A stretch of DNA of 64,000 nt from an uncultured Pseudomonadota bacterium (GTDB taxonomy: Bacteria; Pseudomonadota; Gammaproteobacteria; Burkholderiales; SG8-39), in NCBI GenBank assembly GCA_903834835.1, contig CAILKO010000035.1, forward strand, positions 248,539 through 312,538. Reading direction: 5' to 3'. Numbering within the stretch: the first letter of the stretch is position 1; the number at the start of each line of letters is the position of its first letter. The notes below the pieces were generated by a model. That model searched no databases and was not told the origin of the DNA. It saw nothing but the letters and a program-made list of their open reading frames with translations. This document shows positions 37,665 to 46,999 of the stretch, piece by piece. A program made the position numbers and the translations under genes.

Positions 37665-40204
37665 GCCTCGGCCTTTTCAGCCTGCCCGGTCACCTCGGGC
37701 GTCGCCCCGCGTTCCAGCGGACGCGCCGGCCGGCGCTGGCCGCGTTCGGCCACCCAGATGATGTTCGCGTCCGGCGCATCGCTGTTCACGAAATGCCGGA
37801 ATCGTTTCAGGACGGCGGGATCCTCGATCGCCTGCTTCCACTCGCAGGCATAGCCTTCGACCAGACGCTGCATGTGGGCTTCCAGTTCGACGCCGATGCC
37901 GAGCGCATCGTCGACGACCACGCGCTTCACGTAATCGAGTCCGCCCTCCAGATTGTCCAGCCAGGTGCTGGTGCGCTGCAGGCGGTCGGCGGTGCGGATG
38001 TAGAACATCAGAAACCGGTCGATCAGGCGGAGCAGGCTTGCATCGTCGAGATCGATCGCGAGCAGATCGGCATGGCGCGGCTTCATGCCGCCGTTGCCGC
38101 AGACATAGAGGTTCCAGCCGCGCTCGGTGGCGATCACGCCGACGTCCTTGCCCTGGGCTTCGGCGCATTCGCGCGTGCAGCCCGAGACCGCCATCTTCAG
38201 CTTGTGGGGCGCGCGCAGCCCGCGGTAGCGCTCCTCGAGCAGGATGGCCATCGACACGGAATCCTGCACACCGTAGCGGCACCAGGTGCTGCCGACGCAG
38301 GATTTCACGGTGCGCAGCGCCTTGCCGTAGGCATGCCCGGATTCGAAGCCCGCCGTGACGAGCTCGCGCCAGATCGCCGGCAGTTCCTCCAGGCGCGCCC
38401 CGAGCAGATCGATGCGCTGCCCGCCCGTGATCTTGGTGTAGAGCCGGTACTTCCTCGCGATCTCGCCGATCACGATGAGCTTCTCCGGCGTGATCTCGCC
38501 GCCCGGGATGCGCGGGATCACGGAGTAGGTGCCGTCCTTCTGCATGTTTGCGAGGAAGCGGTCGTTGGTGTCCTGCAGCGGCAGATGCGCGGGCTTCAGC
38601 ACATGCTCCGCCCAGCACGAGGCGAGTATCGAGGCGATCGCCGGCTTGCAGATGTCGCAGCCGCGCCCCCGGCCGTGGCGCGCGAGCGCGGCTTCGAAGG
38701 TCTTGAGCTCGCCCACCCGCACCATGTGGAACAGCTCCTGGCGCGTCTGCGCAAAGTGCTCGCAGAGCTGGTTCTTCACTTCCACGCCCTGCTTCTTCAG
38801 TTCGGCATCGAGGATCTGCTTCACGAGGCTCGCGCAGCCGCCGCAGCTGGTCGCCGCGCGCGTCTCCTTCTTCAGCCCGGCGAGACTCGTGCTGCCGGCC
38901 GCGATCGCTTCGCACAGCGCGCCCTTGCTCACGTTATTGCAGGAGCAGACCGTTGCCGCGGCGGGCAGCGCGTCGACACCCAGCCCCCCGGCAGCACCCG
39001 GGACCGAGGGCAGGATAAGACCCTCGGGCGACTGCGGCAGATCGATGCCGTTCAGCGCAAGCTGCAGCAGGCTGCCATAGGCTTCTGCATCGCCGACGAG
39101 GATCGCACCGAGGAGTCTCCTGCGGTCGGCGGACACCACGAGCTTCTTGTACTGGCCCTTCGCTTCGTCGGAATAGACGTAATTGAGCGCGCCCGGCGTC
39201 GTGCCCTGGGCATCGCCGATCGAGGCGACTTCCACGCCGAGCAGCTTCAGCTTGGTGCTCATGTCGGCGCCGCGGAAGCTGGCCGTGGCATCGCCCGCGA
39301 TGCGCCGCGCCGCGACCTCGGCCATCTGATAGCCCGGCGCAACCAGTCCGTAGACCCTGCCGTCCCAGAGCGCGCATTCACCGATCGCCAGGATCGCGGG
39401 GTCGGAGCTCAGGCAGGCCTCGTCGACCGCGATGCCGCCGCGCTCGCCCACCACGAGACCGGCCGCGCGCGCGAGCTCGTCCCGCGGCCGGATGCCGGCC
39501 GAGAACACGATCAGGTCCGTTTCCAGGCTGCCGCCGTCGGCAAACAGCATGCGGTGGCGCAGCGCCTCGCCCGCCACGATTTCGCGCGTGTTGCGACCGG
39601 TATGCACGCGCACGCCGAGCGCCTCGATCTCGCGGCGCAGCAGCCGCGCACCGCCGTCATCGAGCTGCACCGCCATGAGCCGCGGCGCGAACTCCACTAC
39701 ATGGGTCTCGAGACCAAGGTCTCGCAAAGCCTTCGCGGCTTCCAGCCCGAGCAGCCCGCCGCCGATCACCACGCCCGTCTTCGAGCGGCCTGCGGCCTCG
39801 CGGATCGCCACCAGATCCTCGATGGTGCGGTAGACATGACAATCGGCCCGGTCGCGCCCCGGAATCGGCGGGACGAAGGGCGCCGATCCGGTCGCCAGCA
39901 CGAGCGCGTCGTAGGGCAGCGTTTCGCCGGCCGAGGTCGTCACTGTGCGCTGCTCGCGGTTGATCGCGACGACGCGCTCGTTCAGCCTGAGGCTGAACCC
40001 CGGTTGGTCGAAGAAGCCGGCCGGGACGAGATCGAGATCCGCCGCCGACTTGCCGGAAAAGAACGCGGAAAGCTGGACGCGGTCATAGGCCGGGCGCGGC
40101 TCTTCGCAGAATACCGTGACATCGACAGGGCCCCCTGCCAGCGCCGCGTAGCGCTCCAGGAACCGCTGGCCGACCATGCCATTGCCGATGCAGACAAGCT
40201 TCAT
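37661..40204 (-). CDS. nirB: NAD(P)H nitrite reductase, large subunit
   Basis: 847-residue cytoplasmic siroheme enzyme reducing nitrite to ammonium. The order is FAD (MKLVCIGNGMVGQRFLERYA), NAD(P)H (VVIGGGLLGLEAAKAL), a BFD-like [2Fe-2S] domain (VCSCNNVSKGAL, TSCGGCASLVKQIL), then the ferredoxin-nitrite reductase half domain and the siroheme/[4Fe-4S] site (CVGSTWCRYG, then SGCTRECAEAQGKD). Full length. First gene of the operon; a sigma-54-type -24/-12 element lies 38 bp upstream of its ATG, fitting nitrogen control. Confidence 0.96.
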   Translation of the reverse strand: MKLVCIGNGMVGQRFLERYAALAGGPVDVTVFCEEPRPAYDRVQLSAFFSGKSAADLDLVPAGFFDQPGFSLRLNERVVAINREQRTVTTSAGETLPYDALVLATGSAPFVPPIPGRDRADCHVYRTIEDLVAIREAAGRSKTGVVIGGGLLGLEAAKALRDLGLETHVVEFAPRLMAVQLDDGGARLLRREIEALGVRVHTGRNTREIVAGEALRHRMLFADGGSLETDLIVFSAGIRPRDELARAAGLVVGERGGIAVDEACLSSDPAILAIGECALWDGRVYGLVAPGYQMAEVAARRIAGDATASFRGADMSTKLKLLGVEVASIGDAQGTTPGALNYVYSDEAKGQYKKLVVSADRRRLLGAILVGDAEAYGSLLQLALNGIDLPQSPEGLILPSVPGAAGGLGVDALPAAATVCSCNNVSKGALCEAIAAGSTSLAGLKKETRAATSCGGCASLVKQILDAELKKQGVEVKNQLCEHFAQTRQELFHMVRVGELKTFEAALARHGRGRGCDICKPAIASILASCWAEHVLKPAHLPLQDTNDRFLANMQKDGTYSVIPRIPGGEITPEKLIVIGEIARKYRLYTKITGGQRIDLLGARLEELPAIWRELVTAGFESGHAYGKALRTVKSCVGSTWCRYGVQDSVSMAILLEERYRGLRAPHKLKMAVSGCTRECAEAQGKDVGVIATERGWNLYVCGNGGMKPRHADLLAIDLDDASLLRLIDRFLMFYIRTADRLQRTSTWLDNLEGGLDYVKRVVVDDALGIGVELEAHMQRLVEGYACEWKQAIEDPAVLKRFRHFVNSDAPDANIIWVAERGQRRPARPLERGATPEVTGQAEKAEA

Positions 40205-40241
40205 GAGGGGGTGACACCCGGAGCGTGGACAGGCTCACCAC

Positions 40242-40256
40242 GCAATTCGGGTGCCA
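40242..40256 (-). promoter_or_regulatory. Sigma-54-type promoter (-24/-12) for nirB operon
   Basis: Minus-strand TGGCACCCGAATTGC, matching TGGCACG-N4-TTGC at every key position (-24 GG, -12 GC, 10-bp spacing) except the base after TGGCAC. Predicted start is about 26 nt before the nirB ATG. Sigma-54 control with NtrC is the usual arrangement for nitrate assimilation. Confidence 0.75.
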
Positions 40257-40310
40257 GCCCGCGATGCGCCCGCTGCCCGCCGCTGCCCGCCGCAGGGTCG
40301 CCGCCTCGTA

Positions 40311-40327
40311 TGCACCATCTTGGGGCG
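40311..40327 (-). promoter_or_regulatory. Candidate NtrC enhancer site
   Basis: TGCACC-ATCTT-GGGGCG compared with the NtrC consensus TGCACC-N5-GGTGCA: the first half is perfect, the second matches four of six, and the spacing is exact. It lies about 55-70 bp upstream of the -24 element, where a sigma-54 activator would bind. Suggestive only. Confidence 0.4.
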
Positions 40328-40366
40328 CGCCGTGCGCCCCCGGTGCACACGGCGCACCGCGCCGGG

Positions 40367-41995
40367 CTAGGCGTCCGGCAGCCGGTAGTCCCGGAACTGC
40401 TCGCGCAGCCGGTTCTTCAACATCTTGCCGGTGGCGCCGAGCGGAATGCTTTCGACAAAGGCGACGTCATCCGGCGTCCACCAGTTCGCGACCTTGCCCT
40501 CGTACCACGCGAGCATCTGCTCGCGATCGAGTTCGGCACCGGGTTTTTTCTGCACCACGAGCAGCGGGCGCTCGTCCCACTTCGGATGCTTCACCGCGAT
40601 GCAGGCGGCCATCGCCACCGCGGGGTGCCCCATCGCAATATTCTCGAGGTCGATCGAGCCGATCCACTCGCCACCGGACTTGATCACGTCCTTGGAACGA
40701 TCGGTGATCTGCATGTAGCCGTCCGCGTCGATGTTCGCCACGTCGCCCGTGGGGAACCAGCCTTCCTCGAGCGGGTCGCCGCCCTCGTTCTTGAAATAGG
40801 AATGCAGGATCGCCGGACCGCGCACCAGCAGGTCGCCCGAACTCTTGCCATCCCAGGGCAGTTCCCGGCCCTCCGGATCGACGACCTTCATGTCGACGCC
40901 GAATACCACGCGTCCCTGACGCGCCTGCACCGCATTGCGCGCCGCCGCGCTGCCCGCGAGGTGCCTGGCCTTGAAGGTCGCGACCGTGCCGACCGGACTC
41001 ATCTCGGTCATCCCCCAGGCATGCAGCACCTGCACGCCGTAGCCGTCCTGGAATGCGTGGATCATCGCGGGCGGGCAGGCCGAACCGCCGATCACCGTGC
41101 GGTTCATGCTGGAGAAACGCAGCTTCTGGCTCTCGACATGGGCGAGCAGCCCCTGCCAGACCGTGGGCACGCCCGCCGAGAGCGTGACCTGCTCCGACTC
41201 GAACAGTTCGTAGAGCGATTTTCCGTCCAGCCCCGGGCCGGGATAGACCAGCTTCGAGCCGACCATGCAGGCGGCATAGGGCAGACCCCAGGCATTCACA
41301 TGAAACATCGGCACCACCGGCAGCAGCACGTCGCGCGCCGAGAGGTTCAGCGAATCGGGCAGTGCGATCGAGTAGGTATGCAGCAGCGTGGAGCGATGGC
41401 TGTAGAGCACGCCCTTGGGATTGCCGGTCGTGCCGGAGGTGTAGCAGATCGACGAAGCATGCTCTTCGGAAAACACCGGCCACTCATAGGCGTCCGACGC
41501 ACCGGCAATCAGGTCTTCGTAGCAGACGAGTCCCGGGATTCCGTGATCAGCCGGCAGGTGCGCCGCGTCGGTCATTGCGACGAAGATCTTCGCCGTCCTC
41601 GTGCGCCCCGCGATTGCCTTGATGATCGGCAGGAAGGACAGGTCGAAGAAGATCGCCTTGTCTTCGGCGTGGTCCGCGATATAGACGATCTGGTCCGGAT
41701 GCAGGCGCGGATTGACCGTGTGCAGCACCGCGCCCGAGCCGGACACGGCGAAATAGAGCTCCATGTGCCGATAGCCGTTCCACGCAATGGTGCCGACGGC
41801 GTCGCTGTCCCGGATCCCCAGGCGCGCAAGCGCGTTCGCCATCTGCCGGGCGCGCCGGTGGCAATCGCGGTAGGTATAGCGATGGATATCGCCTTCCACG
41901 CGGCGCGACACGATTTCGGTGTCCCCGTGATGCCGGTCCGCGTGACGGATCAGCGAAGAGATCAGCAGGGGCATCTGCATCATCAGGCCGTTCAT
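40367..41995 (-). CDS. Fatty-acid/aryl CoA ligase (AMP-binding family)
   Basis: 542-residue acyl-adenylate/acyl-CoA synthetase of the medium/long-chain type. The P-loop is YTSGTTGNPKGVLYSHRS; WGMTEMSPVG is the A5 motif and GWFPTGDVANIDADGYMQITDRSKDVIKSGGEWI runs through A7-A8 (shown in part: TGDVANIDADGY). The C-terminal lysine lies in PLGATGKMLKNRLR. It likely activates a carboxylate to its CoA thioester in the cytoplasm. It follows the amidohydrolase and AhpD-like genes on the same strand, which suggests a small catabolic operon. Substrate unknown. Confidence 0.9.
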   Translation of the reverse strand: MNGLMMQMPLLISSLIRHADRHHGDTEIVSRRVEGDIHRYTYRDCHRRARQMANALARLGIRDSDAVGTIAWNGYRHMELYFAVSGSGAVLHTVNPRLHPDQIVYIADHAEDKAIFFDLSFLPIIKAIAGRTRTAKIFVAMTDAAHLPADHGIPGLVCYEDLIAGASDAYEWPVFSEEHASSICYTSGTTGNPKGVLYSHRSTLLHTYSIALPDSLNLSARDVLLPVVPMFHVNAWGLPYAACMVGSKLVYPGPGLDGKSLYELFESEQVTLSAGVPTVWQGLLAHVESQKLRFSSMNRTVIGGSACPPAMIHAFQDGYGVQVLHAWGMTEMSPVGTVATFKARHLAGSAAARNAVQARQGRVVFGVDMKVVDPEGRELPWDGKSSGDLLVRGPAILHSYFKNEGGDPLEEGWFPTGDVANIDADGYMQITDRSKDVIKSGGEWIGSIDLENIAMGHPAVAMAACIAVKHPKWDERPLLVVQKKPGAELDREQMLAWYEGKVANWWTPDDVAFVESIPLGATGKMLKNRLREQFRDYRLPDA

Positions 41996-42053
41996 GGTCT
42001 TTCCTTCCTTGCGTATAGGTGGTTATGGTGCGGCGGCTGCGCCGGCGCGGGGT

Positions 42054-43052
42054 TCACTGCAGGCCGAACCATGCGCTCGCGTTCCTCCAGGCCACCCGCT
42101 CGGCCGCGGCGGGGCTCAGACTCGCGAGCAGCCCGTCGCGGATGTTGCGCAGCGTGGCCTCGTAATCGTCCCAGCTCTGCACGTCGTCGATGCCGGCCAT
42201 GAAGCGCCCGGGATGATCCTCGATCAGCGCCCGCCAGTCTTCGCGCAGCGCGCCATCGAAGATCGTACGATCGAGAATTCGCCCCTTCAGCTGGGGCGGA
42301 CTGCGATAGGAAAGATCGCAGACCACGTTCGGATGGGCCTCGAGCAGCGCGCGGATCTGCGCCGCGCTCGCGATGTTCCCCGCATGCAGCAGGATGATGC
42401 GCGCCTCCCGGTTCGAGGCTGCGAGCCGCTGGAACTCGGCCGCGGTATCCGCATCCCACTGCGCGTGCAGCGCGAGCGGCCGCCCATACTTCGCGGCGAG
42501 CGCCGCCAGCGCGCGCAGACCGGAACCGTCGGCGCGGATCTTGAATCGCACGACGGGACTCGCCGCGCTCTGCATCGCGTTCACATGGAGTTCGCCGATC
42601 ACGCGCGAATCGCCATCGCGCAGATCCGCTTCCACCTCGCGCAGCAAGCTCTGGAACTCCGCGGATTCCGGACTCTCGAGCGCCTGCGGTCCGCCGCGCT
42701 GTCGCAGACGCAGCCAGGCCGAGGTACCGGTCGCGCGGATGTAGCGCGCCCCGAGCACGCGCGCGACTGCCGCATCGCGCGCCGGACCGCCGAGCGCAAG
42801 CGCACCACCCGCCCAGCGGATGTTCAGACGGTCCATCGCCTGCAGGACCTGCGCCGGGTCCATGTAGGACATTACGTGGAAATGTGCGTCCGCGAAGGGC
42901 AGCGCACGCGCCGCCTCCGGGCCGATCGGCGCACCGCCGGACGGTGCACTGGCGGACGGTGCGCTGCCGGATTGCGCCAAGCAGAGGCTCGCCAGCAGCA
43001 TGCCCGAGGCGAGGATCAGCGCCGCCCGCGCACCGCTTCGCCATCGCCGCAT
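42054..43052 (-). CDS. Secreted amidohydrolase-family TIM-barrel protein
   Basis: 332-residue protein with a signal peptide (RSGARAALILASGMLLASLC, cut near LAQ) followed by a low-complexity Ser/Ala linker. The barrel begins LPFADAHFHVMSYMDP, the metal-binding HxH equivalent, and continues with GRPLALHAQWDADTA, ILLHAGNIAS and FMAGIDDVQSWDD, the order of metal ligands in amidohydrolase-2-type enzymes. A start at 43052 is supported by the signal peptide; upstream the frame is open but non-coding in character. The exported location is unusual for this family. Reaction unknown. Confidence 0.78.
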   Translation of the reverse strand: MRRWRSGARAALILASGMLLASLCLAQSGSAPSASAPSGGAPIGPEAARALPFADAHFHVMSYMDPAQVLQAMDRLNIRWAGGALALGGPARDAAVARVLGARYIRATGTSAWLRLRQRGGPQALESPESAEFQSLLREVEADLRDGDSRVIGELHVNAMQSAASPVVRFKIRADGSGLRALAALAAKYGRPLALHAQWDADTAAEFQRLAASNREARIILLHAGNIASAAQIRALLEAHPNVVCDLSYRSPPQLKGRILDRTIFDGALREDWRALIEDHPGRFMAGIDDVQSWDDYEATLRNIRDGLLASLSPAAAERVAWRNASAWFGLQ

Positions 43053-43090
43053 GCCGTCGCCTCCCGCCGGCCTCGTCCGCTCCGCCGACG

Positions 43091-43675
43091 CTACTTCGTG
43101 CGCGGCAGACGTCCCAGCAGATGGAACTCCTCGTTCGGCCTGAGCGAGGTGACTGCCGCAAGCCGGTTCGAGAGGGCGAAGAAGCCCGCGATCGCGCCAA
43201 TGTCCCAGATGTCCTCTTCGGAGAAGCCCTCGGCCTTCAGTCGGTCGCGGTCCGTCTCCTCCAGCCTGCCGGGCGCCTCTGCAACCTTCACCGCAAAATC
43301 CAGCATCGCGCGTTGACGCGCCGGGAGACCCGCTTCCCGGTAGTTGATGGACACGCGGTCGGCGATCAGAGGATCCTTGGCGCGGATGCGCAGGATCGCG
43401 CCGTGCGCGACCACGCAATAGGGACAGTCGTTCACCGCGGAGGTGGCGACAACGATCATTTCCCGTTCGGCCTTCGTGAGCCCGCCCGACTTTTCCATCA
43501 GCGCATCGTGATAGGTGAAAAAGGCGCGGAATTCCTCCGGCCGGTGCGCCAGCACGAGGAAGATATTCGGCACGAAGCCGGATTTCTCCTGCACTTCCAG
43601 GATGCGGCTGCGGATGTCCTCGGGCAGCGATTCGAGGGCCGGGACGGGGTAGCGGCTGACGGCGTTGTCTGACAT
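43091..43675 (-). CDS. AhpD/carboxymuconolactone-decarboxylase-family peroxidase-related protein
   Basis: 194-residue protein with the all-helical AhpD fold. The redox motif is SAVNDCPYCVVAHGAILR: Cys-X2-Cys followed by His three residues later, as in alkylhydroperoxidase-like enzymes. LESLPEDIRSRILEVQEKSG and PNIFLVLAHRPE match the peroxidase-related branch. ATG 43675 is the likely start. It lies upstream of the amidohydrolase and CoA ligase genes on the same strand and could protect or take part in that pathway. Peroxidase activity is inferred from the motif. Confidence 0.87.
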   Translation of the reverse strand: MSDNAVSRYPVPALESLPEDIRSRILEVQEKSGFVPNIFLVLAHRPEEFRAFFTYHDALMEKSGGLTKAEREMIVVATSAVNDCPYCVVAHGAILRIRAKDPLIADRVSINYREAGLPARQRAMLDFAVKVAEAPGRLEETDRDRLKAEGFSEEDIWDIGAIAGFFALSNRLAAVTSLRPNEEFHLLGRLPRTK

Positions 43676-43772
43676 GGTTTTATTTCTCGTATTGTCTGTG
43701 GGACTTGATCGTGTGGCCGCCTGCGAGATTCCGCACATCGCGGCCGACCGGAACAGGCGGCGGCAAGTGCTG

Positions 43773-46103
43773 CTACTTCTCCTCCATCACCCACACGCCG
43801 CGCCAGTCGGCGCCCGGTGAATGCGCGCTCAGATGTTCGCAGCGCGTCACGTAGAGCTTCGCGGTCTTGTCCGCGGGGTTGATGGCGAGGACCTTCTCGA
43901 ACAGGGCGCGCGCGCCGGCAAAGTCGCCGCTGCGGTACTTGCCCAGACCGTCGCGGAAATGCCCGAGCGCATCGGAGAGATTCGGGTAGCTTTGGGGCGT
44001 GTGGTAATCAAGAATTTCGTAGACACCGACCGGCTCGGTCTTCCCCTTGACCACCACGAGGTCGATCTCTCGCGCGCGGTAGGTACCACGCAGCTTGCCC
44101 CAGGTGTGCTCGCTCACGAGGATATGGGCGCCGTATTGCTTGCAGGCGGACTCCAGTCGCGAGGCGAGGTTCACGCCGTCCCCGATCATGGTGTAGTCCA
44201 TGCGCTTCTTCGAGCCGATGTTCCCCGACACCACCATGTCCGTGTTCAGGCCGATGCCGATGTCGATGGCATCCTTGCCTTCGGTCGCGCGCTCCAGGTT
44301 CCAGCGGCCGAGCTCACGGATCATCGCGATGGATGCGCGCACCGAGCGGTCCACGTCGTCGTCGTGCGCCACCGGCATGCCAAAGCCCGCCATGATCGCA
44401 TCGCCGATGAACTTGTCGAGCATCCCGCCTTCCTGCTGGATGCAGTCGACCATCAGCGTGAAGTATTCGTTCAGCATCGCGACCGTGCCCTGCGGACCGA
44501 GTTTCTCCGAGTGCGTGGTGAACCCGCGGATATCGGAGAACAGCACCGTCGCCTCGACCGACTGGCCACCCAGCATCTCGGCGCCTGCCGCGACGAGCTT
44601 GTCGGCGATGCCCGGATCCATGTAGCGCGACATCGTGGACTTGAGGCGCTTCTCGCTGGAAATATCCTCGATCATGATCATCGAGCCGAGACGCTTGTGC
44701 TCGGCGCTCGCAAGCGGCAGCACCGTCACGTTGGAGGAGATCTTCTCGCCCTTCAGGACGAGCTCCGCGTCCATGAAGACCTCCTGCCTGCCGGTCTCAC
44801 CCACCTGTTTCAGTTTTTCCAGCACCCACTCGTTGTCGCCGCCGAAGTAGTCCTTCGCCGGCTTTTGCAGCAGCTCGGCCGCACTTGCCCGCAGGATCCG
44901 CAGCCCGGCGGCATTGCAGGTGACGATTTTCCCGGCCTCGTCCAGTGTCACCACGCCGTTCGACATCGATTCGAGCATCGAATCGCTGTAGTTCTTCATG
45001 TTCTGCACGTCGGCGAAGAGCTTCGCGTTCTCGAGCGCGATCGAGATCTGGGCGGTGAAGGCGCGCAGGCGGGATTCGTCCTCGGCCGTGAACGGACCGC
45101 CGCGCTTGTTCAGCACCTGGGTCACGCCGATCACCTTGCCGAGCTTGTTGATGATCGGCACGCACAGGATCGAGCGCGTGAAATAGCCCGTGCGCTTGTC
45201 GAAGGAGGGATTGAAGCGCAGGTCGGCGTAGGCGTAGGGGATGTTGATCGATTTGCCGGACGTGAATACCGCTCCCGCGATACCCAGATGGTTGGGCAGG
45301 CGGATCTGCATCGATTCCAGCCCCTGTCCGACCTCGGACCAGAGCTCGTTCGTCTTCTCGTCGTTCAGGAAGAGGGTGGAACGGTCGGCATTCAGCAGGC
45401 GCGTCGCTTCGCCCATCACGCGTTGCAGCAGCGAGCCGAGCTTGATGTCGGCCGTGACCTCCGAGACGATCTCGACGAACTCCATCTCCTGCGCGCGCAC
45501 CGCCTTCATGCGCTCGATGAACACCGCCCCCTGCAGCGCGACCGTGCCCTGGGTGGTCATCGCCTCCAGGATGTCGAGATCCTCTTCGTTGAACTCGCCC
45601 TTCCTCTTGTTCAGCGACTGGGCGACGCCGATGATCTCGCCCTTCACGGTCTTGATCGGTACGCACAGGATGTTGCGCGTGACGAAACCGGTCTGCTCGT
45701 CGATGCTCTTGTTGAAGCGTGGATCGCCGTAGGGATCCGAGATGATCAGCGGCTCGCCGCTCGTGAACACGTGGCCCGCGATGCCGCTCGTATTGACGAG
45801 CCGTATCTCGCGCTTGATGTGACCCTGGGCGACGCGCGAATAGAGCTCGTTCGTGAGCGGGTCGTTCAGGAACAGGGAGCCGCGTTCGGCGTCGATCTCG
45901 ATCGTGGTCATCTCGACCAGGGTGTGCAGCACGTCGTCGAGGCTGTCGAAGGCCGCCATGCGGCGCGACACCTCGAGCAGCAGTTCGACAAGACGCAGCC
46001 GCTTGCCGCGCGGCGTGTGTTTGACGCCCGCCTTCGCACCCTCCGCGCGCGTAACGAGCGGGCGGACGTTGCTCGAGGGCAGACTCGACTTTTCAGCGCT
46101 CAT
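43773..46103 (-). CDS. GAF-GAF-PAS class III adenylyl cyclase
   Basis: 776-residue cytoplasmic signalling enzyme without membrane segments. GAF domains lie at about 40-200 and 205-365 (both with LFLNDxxTNEL and NILCVPI/SILCVPI segments, so they are internal duplicates), a PAS domain at 375-485, the cyclase domain at about 510-700, and TPR-like helices at the end. Metal aspartates are Asp524 (VLFSDIRGFT) and Asp568 (DKFIGDAIMAGFG). Lys564 and Thr638 favour ATP over GTP, so the product is likely cAMP; Asn645 and Arg649 complete the site. ATG 46103 is chosen though no good ribosome-binding site is visible. The GAF ligand is unknown. Confidence 0.9.
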   Translation of the reverse strand: MSAEKSSLPSSNVRPLVTRAEGAKAGVKHTPRGKRLRLVELLLEVSRRMAAFDSLDDVLHTLVEMTTIEIDAERGSLFLNDPLTNELYSRVAQGHIKREIRLVNTSGIAGHVFTSGEPLIISDPYGDPRFNKSIDEQTGFVTRNILCVPIKTVKGEIIGVAQSLNKRKGEFNEEDLDILEAMTTQGTVALQGAVFIERMKAVRAQEMEFVEIVSEVTADIKLGSLLQRVMGEATRLLNADRSTLFLNDEKTNELWSEVGQGLESMQIRLPNHLGIAGAVFTSGKSINIPYAYADLRFNPSFDKRTGYFTRSILCVPIINKLGKVIGVTQVLNKRGGPFTAEDESRLRAFTAQISIALENAKLFADVQNMKNYSDSMLESMSNGVVTLDEAGKIVTCNAAGLRILRASAAELLQKPAKDYFGGDNEWVLEKLKQVGETGRQEVFMDAELVLKGEKISSNVTVLPLASAEHKRLGSMIMIEDISSEKRLKSTMSRYMDPGIADKLVAAGAEMLGGQSVEATVLFSDIRGFTTHSEKLGPQGTVAMLNEYFTLMVDCIQQEGGMLDKFIGDAIMAGFGMPVAHDDDVDRSVRASIAMIRELGRWNLERATEGKDAIDIGIGLNTDMVVSGNIGSKKRMDYTMIGDGVNLASRLESACKQYGAHILVSEHTWGKLRGTYRAREIDLVVVKGKTEPVGVYEILDYHTPQSYPNLSDALGHFRDGLGKYRSGDFAGARALFEKVLAINPADKTAKLYVTRCEHLSAHSPGADWRGVWVMEEK

Positions 46104-46239
46104 GCAATGCGCCCCGATGAAGTGGACGGCGCGGACCGGGCGTGTAATCCGGATTCCGCATGCCTTGTGTATCCGTTGCTTGCCGCCGGCAGAGGACTTT
46201 CGTCTCTCGAAACCGCCTCTGCGGCATGGTGAATCGATT

Positions 46240-46902
46240 CTAGCCGGAAGCCTGCAGCTTCTCGCGCAATTCGCGCGCCGTCTCCTGCAGCTGCGCGACC
46301 TCCGCGCGATCCTGGGCGCGGGCCGCTGCGAGCGCAGCCTCGCGTCCGGCCGCCTCGCGCTCCAGTTCCTCGCGCAGCGCGGCCGCGGTGGCGCGCAGCT
46401 GGGCGAGTTCGTCCTGCGCAAAGGAGGTCGCGGCCTGCACCGCCTGATCGCGCATCGCGTGCTCGGCTTCCATCTGCTCGCGCAGCGCCGCCGCCGCCGC
46501 GCGCAACTGGACGATCTCGTCCTGGCTTTCGATATGCGCCTCGCGCACGAGGTCATCCCGCCGCGCGCCCTCGAGCTCCAGTTCGTCGCGCAGCGCCGTG
46601 ATCGTGCCCTTCAGCTGTGCGATCTCGCCGTGCGCCTCGGCAAGCGCCGCGGCCACTGCACGCTGCGTGTCGCCATGTGCAAGTTCGAGCTCGTCTCGCA
46701 GCGCACCGGCTGTGGCGCGCAGCTGGACGGCCTCCGCACCGGCCTCCGAGATCGCCTGCCGCACTGCCGCGTCGGCTGCCGACTTTGCGAGCTCGAGCTC
46801 GTCTCGCAGCGCGCCCGCGAGATTCTTCAGCGCCTGCACCTCGAGGCGCAGCGAGCCGAGTTCCTCAGCCTGCTCAGAATCGGTACTGCCGTCGGCATGC
46901 AT
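46240..46902 (-). CDS. Coiled-coil protein built of 36-residue tandem repeats
   Basis: 220-residue protein, almost wholly helical, with no signal peptide or membrane segment. From about residue 20 it consists of six copies of a 36-residue unit with the pattern AQLRATAxALRDELEL followed by an Ala/Glu-rich 20-residue spacer; the last copy is partial (AQLQETARELREKLQASG). The repeats are regular with no insertions. It ends 136 bp before the adenylyl cyclase ATG, on the same strand, so the two may be co-transcribed. I do not recognise the family; a scaffold or filament-like protein is plausible. Confidence 0.75.
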   Translation of the reverse strand: MHADGSTDSEQAEELGSLRLEVQALKNLAGALRDELELAKSAADAAVRQAISEAGAEAVQLRATAGALRDELELAHGDTQRAVAAALAEAHGEIAQLKGTITALRDELELEGARRDDLVREAHIESQDEIVQLRAAAAALREQMEAEHAMRDQAVQAATSFAQDELAQLRATAAALREELEREAAGREAALAAARAQDRAEVAQLQETARELREKLQASG

Positions 46903-46999
46903 GATCGGGACGCGGCGCGCGCTTCAGCAATCGGGGCGCCTATTCTATCCAGCGCACCGCAAGGCCCCCTGGAGGACGCCTGGATGTGAAAAGCGCCAC

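Noticed and set aside
40333..40347. TGCGCC-CCC-GGTGCA as a second NtrC site before nirB
   Set aside because: The half-sites are spaced 3 bp apart, not 5, so it does not fit the NtrC dimer; probably chance in GC-rich sequence.
37565..42202. Very long plus-strand open frame (over 1,500 codons) opposite nirB and the CoA ligase
   Set aside because: It is antisense to well-recognised genes, is rich in His/Arg/Ala as expected of a GC-rich shadow frame, and shows no domain.
43053..43418. Upstream extension of the amidohydrolase frame
   Set aside because: It lies antisense-like over the AhpD gene in another frame; the signal peptide beginning at 43052 marks the true start.
46104..46556. Upstream extension of the adenylyl cyclase frame
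   Set aside because: The extension overlaps the coiled-coil gene in another frame and is Arg/Ser-rich without structure; ATG 46103 gives the natural GAF-domain start.
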